From: Gemmatimonadota bacterium
GTDB lineage: Bacteria; Gemmatimonadota; Gemmatimonadetes; Gemmatimonadales; GWC2-71-9
NCBI GenBank assembly: GCA_022573095.1
Contig: JACZUR010000046.1
Location: 1-11,629, forward strand
Reading direction: 5' to 3'
Length of the DNA stretch: 11,629 nucleotides
Position 1 is the stretch's first letter. Every line of letters begins with the position of its first letter. The translations under genes were made by a program, and so were the position numbers. Of the stretch, positions 1 to 7,040 are shown one piece after another. The notes under the pieces were generated by a model that was given only the letters and a program-made list of their open reading frames with translations, was not told the origin of the DNA and ran no database searches.

Positions 1-714
1 ATCACCGCCGAAGACGTGGGAACTAGTACGGCCGATATGGAATTCGTACGAATGGAGACCAAACACGTAGTGGGTTTGGCTAGGGGATCGGGCGATCCCT
101 CTCCTGTGACGGCGTTCGGAACGTTCCGCGGCATACAGGCATGCGCCAAGTACCGCTACGGAGACGAATCTCTCAAGGGTAAGACGGTTGCAGTGCAGGG
201 GTGTGGCCACGTCGGCTACCATCTGTGCAAACACCTCCACGAAGACGGAGCAAAGCTAGTCGTAACAGACATAGATCCCGAAAAGGTTAAGGTGGTCGTT
301 GAGGAATTTGGCGCTCAGGTGGTAGGTACAGCAGAGATAATGAGCGTTGCAGCGGATATCTTTGCTCCTTGCGCTCTCGGGTCCGTGATAAATGACGAGT
401 CAATCGACCAACTAAAGGTTGATATTGTCGCTGGAGCCGCCAACAATCAACTTGCTCAGGAGCGGCACGGTGATGCTCTCGAGGAGAGGGGGATCGTCTA
501 TGCTCCGGATTACGTCATTAATAGCGGTGGTCTCATTAACGTGAGCGCTGAGCTCGAAGGATGGGAGCCGCAGAAAGCAAGAGACAAAGCCTCTGATATC
601 TTCGATACCGTGTTCCGTGTCCTGGAGATGGCCAAAGAAGACGGTATCCCCTCCTACAAGGCGGCTGATCACCTGGCGGAACAGCGCATCGCAGAGGGCA
701 AACGGAATAGCTGA
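1..714 (+). CDS. Glu/Leu/Phe/Val-type (probably leucine) dehydrogenase, C-terminal part
   Basis: NAD-dependent oxidative deamination of an amino acid, most likely leucine or another branched-chain one, to its 2-oxo acid. The frame is open from base 1 (reads ITAEDVGTS), so the start and the N-terminal catalytic domain with its active-site lysines lie to the left of the window; 237 residues are visible. Seen: the leucine-dehydrogenase-like segment ITAEDVGTS...DM, the SGDPSPVTAFGTFRG stretch, the Rossmann motif VQGCGHVG followed by an acidic residue at the end of the next strand (VVTDID), and APDYVINSGGLINV near the C-terminus. The GTG at 16 is internal, not a start. The stop overlaps the next start (ATGA), so rpiB is probably translationally coupled. 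Family assignment is firm; leucine specificity is inferred from the resemblance to leucine rather than glutamate dehydrogenases. Confidence 0.9.
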   Translation: MTAEDVGTSTADMEFVRMETKHVVGLARGSGDPSPVTAFGTFRGIQACAKYRYGDESLKGKTVAVQGCGHVGYHLCKHLHEDGAKLVVTDIDPEKVKVVVEEFGAQVVGTAEIMSVAADIFAPCALGSVINDESIDQLKVDIVAGAANNQLAQERHGDALEERGIVYAPDYVINSGGLINVSAELEGWEPQKARDKASDIFDTVFRVLEMAKEDGIPSYKAADHLAEQRIAEGKRNS

Positions 715-1154
715 TGGCCGAACGCGTTCCCATAGGGTCCGATCACGCCGGTTTCGAGCTCAAGCAACGCATCAAGCGACGCCTGGAAACGCTAGGTTAC
801 GAAGTGGAAGATGTGGGGACCTATTCGGACGAATCAGTCGACTATCCGGATTTTGCGAAGGCGGTCGCCAGCCGCGTGAGCGAAGGCAAGGTCAGGCGCG
901 GTGTGTTGATGTGTGGCACGGGTCTCGGTATGTCGTATGTGGCTAACCGGTTTCCCAAGGTGCGAGCTGCAGTGGCGTGGAACCCCGAGATAGCAGAGCT
1001 GTCCCGGCGCCACAACGATTGCAACGTCCTCGTGCTTCCCGCACGGTTCATTGACGAAGAGGAGGCGGAGAAAATACTTGACCGGTGGATTGATGCCTCG
1101 TTCGAAGGAGGGCGCCATCAGAAGCGGGTCGAGAAAATTGAAATGGATGTGTGA
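714..1154 (+). CDS. rpiB: Ribose-5-phosphate isomerase B
   Basis: Interconverts ribose 5-phosphate and ribulose 5-phosphate in the non-oxidative pentose phosphate pathway; cytosolic. The 146-residue product has the usual RpiB/LacAB length. It shows the N-terminal phosphate-binding segment IGSDHAGFELK (7-17), DVGT (33-36), YPDFA (44-48), the catalytic-cysteine motif MCGTGLGMS (Cys67), and the HND motif (100-102) followed by NVLVLPARF. The ATG overlaps the upstream stop by one base (ATGA) and there is no strong ribosome binding site at normal spacing, so translation probably depends on re-initiation. glyA follows after 4 bases. A sugar-phosphate isomerase of the same fold with another substrate (allose or galactose 6-phosphate) is possible, but RpiB is the usual member next to glyA in many bacteria. 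Confidence 0.93.
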   Translation: MAERVPIGSDHAGFELKQRIKRRLETLGYEVEDVGTYSDESVDYPDFAKAVASRVSEGKVRRGVLMCGTGLGMSYVANRFPKVRAAVAWNPEIAELSRRHNDCNVLVLPARFIDEEEAEKILDRWIDASFEGGRHQKRVEKIEMDV

Positions 1155-1158
1155 CTAG

Positions 1159-2430
1159 ATGAGCCATCTGGAGAAAGTCGATCCCCGCATTCACGCGCTG
1201 GTGCAGCAGGAAGCCGAGCGTCAAGAAGGCGGACTCGAGTTGATCGCGAGCGAGAATTTTGTGTCACTCGCGGTACTCGAGGCGATGGGGTCGGGGCTTA
1301 CCAATAAGTACGCAGAGGGTTACCCGGGCCGGCGTTACTACGGTGGCTGTGAGGTTGTGGACAAGGTCGAATCCTTGGCGATCGAACGGGCCTGCGAATT
1401 GTTCGGGGCTGAACATGCCAACGTCCAGCCGCACAGCGGTGCGCAGGCGAACATGGCTGCATTCCTGGCGGTCGCTGATCCGGGCGACACGATAATGGGC
1501 ATGTCGCTCACGCATGGTGGCCATCTCACACACGGGGCTTCTGTAAACGCCAGTGGCCGGCTGTTCAGGCCGGTACAGTACGGTGTGGACGAGAGTACCG
1601 GACTGATTGACATAGACCAGGTTAGGGAGTTGGCCTTGAAGGAGCGTCCCGCGCTCATTATCGTGGGTGGAAGCGCCTATCCTCGCGTGATCGATTTTGA
1701 GGCGTTCCGGGCGATAGCCGACGATGCCGGTTCCGTGCTCATTGTTGACATGGCTCACTTTGCTGGCCTCGTCGCAGGTGGATGTTATCCGAGTCCTGTT
1801 CCGCACGCTCAGATTGTCACCAGCACTACTCACAAGACGTTGCGCGGGCCGAGAGGCGGTTTGATTCTCTGCACCGGCGATTATAGTAAGACCGTTGACA
1901 AGCAAGTCTTCCCGGGTACGCAGGGTGGCCCGCTGGAACATGTGATTGCCGCCAAGGCCGTCGCTTTCCATGAGGCGATGCAGCCAGACTTCAAGCAATA
2001 CGCTGCTCGAGTCGTGAAAAATGCGCAGGTTCTGGGTGACTCGCTACAGCAGCGCGGCTTCACTCTCGTTTCGGGTGGTACCGACAGTCACCTGCTCTTG
2101 ATCGATTTACGGGCTCAGAGTTATACCGGTAAGGAGGCTGAGGAAGCGTTGGGTCGCGCCGAGATCCATATAAACAAGAACACGATCCCTGGTGAGACAC
2201 GCTCGCCTTTCATAACTTCTGGGATTCGCATCGGCACATCGGGTCTCACAACGCGCGGGATGGGGGAAGCGGAGATGAAAACGATAGGCGAGATGATAAG
2301 CGATGTGTTGAGTGACATGAGCAATGCCGTCGTGACCCGCGTCACACAACGAGTGCAGGAACTGACCGAGGCGTTCCCTCTCTACAGGGACTCGGCAGCG
2401 CCGATAAGCTCGCAGGCTCTTGCCGACTAG
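1159..2430 (+). CDS. glyA: Serine hydroxymethyltransferase
   Basis: PLP enzyme that transfers the hydroxymethyl group of serine to tetrahydrofolate, giving glycine and 5,10-methylene-THF; the main source of one-carbon units. The 423 residues are close to the usual bacterial length of about 415-420. Seen: LELIASENFVS near the N-terminus, NKYAEGYPGRRYYGGCE, the SGAQANMA and LTHGGHLTHG segments, VDMAHFAGLVAGG, and the PLP-lysine motif TSTTHKTLRGPRGG with Lys226 as the Schiff-base residue. The C-terminal domain carries the RIGTSGLTTRGMGE signature. The start is the first ATG after rpiB with a 4-base gap; no clear Shine-Dalgarno is visible, in keeping with coupling. All signature residues expected for an active enzyme are present. 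Confidence 0.97.
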   Translation: MSHLEKVDPRIHALVQQEAERQEGGLELIASENFVSLAVLEAMGSGLTNKYAEGYPGRRYYGGCEVVDKVESLAIERACELFGAEHANVQPHSGAQANMAAFLAVADPGDTIMGMSLTHGGHLTHGASVNASGRLFRPVQYGVDESTGLIDIDQVRELALKERPALIIVGGSAYPRVIDFEAFRAIADDAGSVLIVDMAHFAGLVAGGCYPSPVPHAQIVTSTTHKTLRGPRGGLILCTGDYSKTVDKQVFPGTQGGPLEHVIAAKAVAFHEAMQPDFKQYAARVVKNAQVLGDSLQQRGFTLVSGGTDSHLLLIDLRAQSYTGKEAEEALGRAEIHINKNTIPGETRSPFITSGIRIGTSGLTTRGMGEAEMKTIGEMISDVLSDMSNAVVTRVTQRVQELTEAFPLYRDSAAPISSQALAD

Positions 2431-2454
2431 GGTACGGGGCTTCAAGTTCAGGCA

Positions 2455-2883
2455 GTGAGTAATCAATTGCCGACACAGGATTTGCTGGAAAAGATCGAGC
2501 AGCTCGCTGGTGAATACCACCAACGGGCGTACGTTTTCGTTTTGGCTGCGCTTGAATACTGCCAGCGGAAGCGGGCTGTTCGCACCCATATCAGCGGAGA
2601 GGAACTGGCTTTTGCGGCGCGAGATCTCGCTAGAGAGCAATTCGGCCTCATGGCGCGTACTGTGCTCGCAAGTTGGGGCATTAAATCCACCGATGACGTT
2701 GGCAACGTAGTATTCCGCTTGATTGAAGCGGATTTGTTGATTCGAGGGGAGAACGATCACCTCGAGGATTTCGTTTCGGTGTTCGATCTAGGGGACGCTT
2801 TAGAGCAGGATTACCCTTGGTTGGGAGTGGTACGAGAGGTTCATGCTGGGTATCCGGGCTCTGGTGGGGGCAGTCAAACGTAG
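2455..2883 (+). CDS. Minf_1886 family protein (function unknown)
   Basis: A 142-residue soluble protein starting at GTG, 24 bases after glyA. It resembles the uncharacterised Minf_1886 family, known by its pattern: an N-terminal helix with Y-x-x-x-A-Y-x-F-V-x-x-A-L-E-Y, then HISGEEL, REQFGLMARTVLASWGIKSTDD, FRLIEADLL, and an acidic tail beginning EDFVSVFDLGDAL. All of these are visible here in order (residues about 18 to 115). No catalytic residues, membrane segments or signal peptide are seen; the composition suggests an all-helical fold. The family is often found beside housekeeping genes, but I know of no established activity. The extended glycine-rich tail (GYPGSGGGSQT) is probably disordered. 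Assignment rests on recalled family sequence patterns. Confidence 0.8.
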   Translation: MSNQLPTQDLLEKIEQLAGEYHQRAYVFVLAALEYCQRKRAVRTHISGEELAFAARDLAREQFGLMARTVLASWGIKSTDDVGNVVFRLIEADLLIRGENDHLEDFVSVFDLGDALEQDYPWLGVVREVHAGYPGSGGGSQT

Positions 2884-2920
2884 CGATTACAAGGGGACTC
2901 AGAGGGAGGGGAAACGGCTA

Positions 2921-3115
2921 ATGGAAGGTAGAGAGTTTCCAGAGTGCAAGAAGTGCAACACGGCGATTCTCATTCCGCTGTCTGACTACGGTCGCGACGG
3001 TGCGCCGATTACTTACAAGGCCTGGGTGTGCACGAACCCGGAGTGCGGATTCAATATCCGTATCGACAATGGTGAGATCTCGCTGGGCAGGGCGATCGGG
3101 CAGAGCTTCAAGTAA
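2921..3115 (+). CDS. Small zinc-ribbon-like hypothetical protein
   Basis: A 64-residue protein with two cysteine pairs, ECKKCN (CxxC) near the N-terminus and VCTNPECG (CxxxxC) about 30 residues later, the arrangement of a small zinc ribbon or rubredoxin-like knuckle. I do not recognise a named family. The start is placed at ATG 2921 because a strong purine-rich Shine-Dalgarno (GGGAGGGG, 2904-2911) lies 9 bases upstream. The longer frame from 2843 would overlap the preceding gene by 41 bases and adds a basic stretch without family features. Ends at TAA. The likely role is metal-dependent binding of nucleic acid or protein, an inference from the cysteine spacing only. It lies between the Minf_1886 gene and the MEMO-family gene. 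Confidence 0.75.
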   Translation: MEGREFPECKKCNTAILIPLSDYGRDGAPITYKAWVCTNPECGFNIRIDNGEISLGRAIGQSFK

Positions 3116-3136
3116 TAGCCCGGCATAGGTGTCGGG

Positions 3137-3244
3137 ATGGTTCGAATCAGACGGGCTGCAGTCGCATGAACTTTCTACCCCAGCGATCCGGACGAACTCA
3201 CATCCCTAGTCACGGAGTTTACGTCGGAACGCGTTCCTACTCCG
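3137..3244 (+). pseudogene. Apparent original 5' end of the MEMO gene, cut by an in-frame TGA
   Basis: In the frame of the MEMO-family protein that follows, an ATG at 3137 with a Shine-Dalgarno AGGTG (3127-3131) gives MVRIRRAAVA, then TGA at 3167-3169, then TFYPSDPDELTSLV continuing without a break into VFGVVVPHAG. Bacterial MEMO proteins normally begin with a segment like IRxAAVAGxFYP. Here the glycine codon expected between AVA and TFYP would be GGA and reads TGA, a single-base change. No ATG, GTG or TTG lies between the TGA and the GTG at 3245, so this 36-codon segment is either lost from the protein or made only by readthrough. A sequencing or assembly error is also possible. Confidence 0.75.
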
Positions 3245-3952
3245 GTGTTCGGGGTGGTAGTACCACATGCCGGTCTGGCCTATTCGGGGGCCTGTGCCGG
3301 TAAGGTCTATGCCTACCTTCAGATTCCCCGTCTCGTAATAATCCTTGCACCCAATCATACAGGAAGGTCACGAGACCCGACCCGAGCGGGATATTGGAGC
3401 AACGGAGCCTTCCAAACACCGTTGGGCAACTGTGGGATCGATGGGGACTTTCTAACCGCGCTGCGGCAGCGATGCGATCTGGTATCGGAGGATGAGCTGC
3501 AGCATGTAGGCGAACACGCGATCGAAGTGCAGTTGCCGTTCATACAGGTACTTTCCCCTGACACATTGATCGCCCCCATCGTAATGCCGTGGACCGATTG
3601 GCCTCGTTGCCGCTTGCTGGCAGAAGCTTTGGCGGTGGTGATAAAGGAGTGGGGAGGCGACGTTTTGCTGCTTGCTTCGTCGGACATGAATCATTTCGAG
3701 TCGGCGGATACTGCGTTGTACAAGGACACTACGGTGCTAGAGGCGATTGCGAAGTTGGATGGAGAAGAACTGCTCGGAGTCTGCGATCGAATGCAGGTTA
3801 CCATGTGCGGTCGCGCGCCCGCGGCGGTTGTCACCACCGCCTCCAAGATACTGGGCGCGGAGATCGCAACCGTACTCGACTACCGTCATAGCGGGATGGT
3901 CACAGGTGACAACTCGAACGTTGTTTCCTACGCCGGTATTGTGATGACGTGA
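3245..3952 (+). CDS. MEMO-family / AmmeMemoRadiSam system protein B
   Basis: MEMO proteins have a fold related to LigB-type dioxygenases. In bacteria they occur with AMMECR1-like and radical-SAM partners (the AmmeMemoRadiSam system); the reaction is not settled as far as I know. Seen in order: VVPHAGLAYSG (first metal-ligand-type His), LAPNHTG (second His), EHAIEVQLPF, SSDMNHFE, MCGRAPAAV (the conserved Cys) and YRHSG...GDNSNVVSYAG at the end. The metal-site residues known from the family are therefore all present. The GTG at 3245 is the first usable start after an in-frame TGA at 3167, and it begins within the first core strand, about 36 residues later than normal, so the product may be truncated or non-functional. 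The 3' end overlaps the next gene as GTGA. No partner A or radical-SAM gene is seen in the window. Confidence 0.82.
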   Translation: MFGVVVPHAGLAYSGACAGKVYAYLQIPRLVIILAPNHTGRSRDPTRAGYWSNGAFQTPLGNCGIDGDFLTALRQRCDLVSEDELQHVGEHAIEVQLPFIQVLSPDTLIAPIVMPWTDWPRCRLLAEALAVVIKEWGGDVLLLASSDMNHFESADTALYKDTTVLEAIAKLDGEELLGVCDRMQVTMCGRAPAAVVTTASKILGAEIATVLDYRHSGMVTGDNSNVVSYAGIVMT

Positions 3953-5481
3953 CCGAGATACCCGTAGTTGACGCAACAGAAGCGGCCGCATGGGACGAAA
4001 CAGCGCGAACTGCGCACGCCATACCGAGCCGCGTGCTGATGGAGTCTGCGGGGAGGGCGTGTGTGGCGGTAATCGCCCGGGAGTTCGGCCGGGCTCTCGG
4101 TTCGGGTGTGGTCGTGGTCTGTGGAACGGGCAACAACGGCGGCGACGGTTGGGTGGTTGCCCGCGCGCTCAACGCAAGCGGTGTTAGGACCTGGGCTGTG
4201 ACCACCGGGGATTCGCGCGCGCCGGATTGCAAGGCGAACCGAGAGTTAGCCGAGTCAGAAGGGGTTCGCGTTTTGAACGCCGCCGACCAGTGGCCTGCAT
4301 CTGGGTTGATAGTTGATGCACTTCTCGGAACGGGCGCGAGCGGAGAGCTGCGCGACTCGGTCGCTGAGGCGGCTAAACGAATCGACGCTCACGGCGCACC
4401 GGTCGTAGCGGTTGACGGCCCAACCGGGGTGGATTTGACGACGGGCTCGATCACCGGCCCCATCACCGCCGATCTCACGGTCACCTTCGGCGGATTGCGG
4501 CGCGGCCACCTGCTCGCTCGGGAGCGATGTGGCAAAGTCGTGGTTACGGACATAGGGTTTCCTCCTCCTGACGACTCGTGGCCGCGTTTCGTTCACGACC
4601 GCTGGGCGAGCAATTTGCTCCCGCGGTTTGATGTTGAAATGCATAAGGGAGAGCGGGGCAAGGTGGTGGTAATCGGCGGCATGGATGGAATGTCCGGAGC
4701 GGCGTTACATGCCGCGCGCGCCGCGTTCAGCGCCGGGGCTGGGCTCGTGAAGCTCGTCGCCTCACACGACACGGTGCGCGCTGCGCAATCTGTACTTCCC
4801 GATGTTATGACCGTTCCTTCCAGTCTTGGGCCGGATGCCGAAGCCGCGGTGCTGGAATGCCTCGAGTGGGCCGATGCGGTGGTGCTCGGGCCGGGTCTGG
4901 GGCGCTCGGATGATAGGAACGGGTTCGTGAAGTCCTTGCTGATTAAATGCGCTGTTCCGGTAATCGCCGACGCCGATGCACTGCGAGTTGAAAGAAGTGT
5001 TCTGGAGTCAGTCGATCATCTGGTGGTGACGCCGCACGTCGGCGAATTTTCCGCGCTCTTTCCCGAACTCTCCGATGCTCCTGAAATTGATCCGTTCGCT
5101 GCTGCAGCGGAAGCATCGCGGCTAATGAAAACCTCCGTGCTGTTAAAGGGAGTTCCCACGGTGATCGCCGCGGGAGGCGCGGCACGATACGTGGTGGGGA
5201 GTGGCAACCCGGCACTTGCAACCGGCGGAAGCGGGGATGTGCTGGCCGGTTTCATCGGCGCGATCCTTGCGCGTGGAGTAGATCCCACCCTTGCGGCGGC
5301 CCTCGGCGCGCACATCATGGGGCGGGCGGCGGAGGTAGCGTCGCTACAAAAGTCGGTGAGAGCAGCGCGGCCGGCCGATGTGATGGATTCGGTCCGGGAA
5401 GTTCTGCGTGAGTGGGAGGATCAACAGGATCTGTTACCTCCCTATCTGCTGGAACTGGAGAAACCAGCTACGCAATGGTAA
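3949..5481 (+). CDS. nnr: Bifunctional NAD(P)H-hydrate epimerase / ADP-dependent NAD(P)H-hydrate dehydratase
   Basis: Repairs hydrated NADH and NADPH: the N-terminal YjeF_N domain (about residues 1-210) epimerises the S/R hydrates, and the C-terminal ribokinase-like YjeF_C domain (about 225-490) dehydrates the S form using ADP or ATP. Seen in the first domain: a start-proximal SRVLMESAGRA helix, CGTGNNGGDG (GNNGGDG at 61-67), VDALLGTG and VDGPTGVDLTTG. In the second: HKGERGKVVVIGG, FSAGAGLV, LGPGLGR, DADAL, VTPHVGEFSALF, LLKGVPTVIA and the catalytic TGGSGDVLAG with Asp430. The 510 residues fit the fused form found in most bacteria. The GTG start overlaps the MEMO stop (GTGA), and the stop overlaps the next gene by 7 bases, so both junctions look coupled. 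Confidence 0.94.
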   Translation: MTEIPVVDATEAAAWDETARTAHAIPSRVLMESAGRACVAVIAREFGRALGSGVVVVCGTGNNGGDGWVVARALNASGVRTWAVTTGDSRAPDCKANRELAESEGVRVLNAADQWPASGLIVDALLGTGASGELRDSVAEAAKRIDAHGAPVVAVDGPTGVDLTTGSITGPITADLTVTFGGLRRGHLLARERCGKVVVTDIGFPPPDDSWPRFVHDRWASNLLPRFDVEMHKGERGKVVVIGGMDGMSGAALHAARAAFSAGAGLVKLVASHDTVRAAQSVLPDVMTVPSSLGPDAEAAVLECLEWADAVVLGPGLGRSDDRNGFVKSLLIKCAVPVIADADALRVERSVLESVDHLVVTPHVGEFSALFPELSDAPEIDPFAAAAEASRLMKTSVLLKGVPTVIAAGGAARYVVGSGNPALATGGSGDVLAGFIGAILARGVDPTLAAALGAHIMGRAAEVASLQKSVRAARPADVMDSVREVLREWEDQQDLLPPYLLELEKPATQW

Positions 5482-7040
5482 TACGCGGGGCGTTGCTGCT
5501 GAGCGCGGTTCTTGGTTCCGCAACTGCACATGCCCAATCGTCTCGCCTGTGGCGACCGGATGAACGCGTGGTTCTTTCGGATCTGAGCTTCGTGCGCGCC
5601 GTCGCCGCAGACCAGACCTATCTCTTCATCGCCTCGAATGAAGCAATGGGGATCTACAACCACCGAGTGAGATCGTGGGAGACTCCGGTGAGCGCAGCCG
5701 ACGGTTACCCGCGCAGCCCGGTCACGGTGGCCCTCGCCGATCCCGTGGACGGGTCGGTGTGGCTCGGCACGCAGGACGGGCTGTACAACTACAGTCCGCT
5801 GTTCAGGGAAGTCCGCCGCATCAGCGTAGGTGGGGGTGTGATTGGTCTCATGCTCGACCGATCGGCGGCCGTTGGCGGTGTGTACGTCCGCACACGCGTT
5901 GGGTGGGAGTATGTGCCCCCAGGCGGTGTCATCGGCATACCTCCGATGAATCTGCCGCGTCCGCGGGACAGGGTCTTCCCGCTCACGGTGGAGGAGATAC
6001 TGCGGCGGCATCCCCTGCTCGACGGCATGCGCTCGCTCGTGCTTTCGGATAATCGATTGCGTTCCTTCGACTACACCAGCGTCGCGGAGATACCGTTTGG
6101 GAATGAATTCGTTGTCGGCACGAACGGGATGGGCGCAATCCTCGTCGATCCGCTCAGCGCTAACTTCACGCCGCTCCATTTCGGTCCACTGGGTACGGCC
6201 ACTGGCGCAGTTGCCGAAACGGATCGCGGTGTCTGGGTTGGTGTCTCCGGGCGAGCGCGCCGAATCGGGTTCACCTTGGTTAGCGCCGACCTGCAGCAGT
6301 TTATTCACGATGAAGGTCCACCTGCCACAGGCTTTGGGTTCAACGTAGTACGCGATATCGTCAGCCGGCCCAGTGGCATGTGGGCGGCCACGGACCAGGG
6401 AGTCGTCCGCTTTGGCGAGCAGGGTTCGTGGTTGCTGGTCGACTTCCAACTTCCTGATAGGGATGCCTACGCCCTGGCCCACGGTGACGGAGGCATCTGG
6501 GTCGGTACGCGCCGCGGTCTCGCGTTCCTCGACGACAGCGGCAACGTTTCTCACGTTAGCTCCACGCTGGGTCAGCCGATTACCGCGCTCGCTGCCGCTG
6601 GTGACTCAGTCTGGCTTGGAACGGACGGCGGTCTGGTGCTCTATGTCCCCAGCTTGCAGGAACTGCTCGTGCCCGCGCTGATGGAAAGTGAGCCGCAACT
6701 GTTGGAACCGATCCGGGCGATCGAGTACCACCGCGACACTCTTGTCGTCGCGACCCGACAACGGTTGATCTGGCGGGGAGTGGACTCGGAGTGGTCCGTT
6801 GAGCCGCCGTTGGTCACTGTTATCGGTGATATACGCGCGCTGGCGATCGACCGGGGTGGTGCGTGGGTGGGCGGCGATCGAGGATTTGTATTCTTCGGCT
6901 TTTCATCTCGTGAACTCAGGATATACAATCTACCGGACGATCTCCCGGGAGCGGTTAGGGATATCGAGGCGACCGGGGAGTTTCTCTGGGTTGCCACGAC
7001 AGGCGGGCTGGTCCGCTTTAGCAAGGACGCTTTGCGATGA
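5475..7040 (+). CDS. Exported beta-propeller protein with regulator-propeller-like repeats, function unknown
   Basis: A 521-residue protein beginning MVIRGALLLSAVLGSATAHA then Q: a short basic start, a hydrophobic core and an AxA-type cleavage site, i.e. a Sec signal peptide, so the mature protein is periplasmic or secreted. The body carries repeated strands of the form (G)xxWxGTxxGLxxx: SVWLGTQDGLYNY, GVWVGVSGRARRI, GMWAATDQGVVRF, GIWVGTRRGLAFL, SVWLGTDGGLVLY, GAWVGGDRGFVFF and FLWVATTGGLVRF. This is the pattern of the propeller repeats found in the sensor part of hybrid two-component regulators, but no kinase or DNA-binding domain and no membrane anchor follows. The start at ATG 5475 was chosen for the signal peptide; an in-frame GTG at 5412 would bury it. 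It overlaps both neighbours. Its job between nicotinamide-nucleotide repair and thiamine genes is unclear. Confidence 0.82.
   Translation: MVIRGALLLSAVLGSATAHAQSSRLWRPDERVVLSDLSFVRAVAADQTYLFIASNEAMGIYNHRVRSWETPVSAADGYPRSPVTVALADPVDGSVWLGTQDGLYNYSPLFREVRRISVGGGVIGLMLDRSAAVGGVYVRTRVGWEYVPPGGVIGIPPMNLPRPRDRVFPLTVEEILRRHPLLDGMRSLVLSDNRLRSFDYTSVAEIPFGNEFVVGTNGMGAILVDPLSANFTPLHFGPLGTATGAVAETDRGVWVGVSGRARRIGFTLVSADLQQFIHDEGPPATGFGFNVVRDIVSRPSGMWAATDQGVVRFGEQGSWLLVDFQLPDRDAYALAHGDGGIWVGTRRGLAFLDDSGNVSHVSSTLGQPITALAAAGDSVWLGTDGGLVLYVPSLQELLVPALMESEPQLLEPIRAIEYHRDTLVVATRQRLIWRGVDSEWSVEPPLVTVIGDIRALAIDRGGAWVGGDRGFVFFGFSSRELRIYNLPDDLPGAVRDIEATGEFLWVATTGGLVRFSKDALR

Noticed and set aside
1264..1998. 244-codon minus-strand frame
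   Set aside because: Antisense to glyA, which carries every expected signature; a composition effect of a GC-rich gene.
2843..2920. Earlier start for the zinc-ribbon-like protein
   Set aside because: It would overlap the preceding gene by 41 bases, while the ATG at 2921 has a strong ribosome binding site.
3167..3220. UGA as selenocysteine in the MEMO gene
   Set aside because: The position is normally glycine, not cysteine, and I see no convincing bacterial SECIS-like hairpin just after the UGA.
5442..6554. Long open frame (370 codons) on the minus strand
   Set aside because: Lies antisense to the NAD(P)HX enzyme end and the exported propeller, whose repeats and signal peptide are convincing; the antisense translation has no family-like motif.
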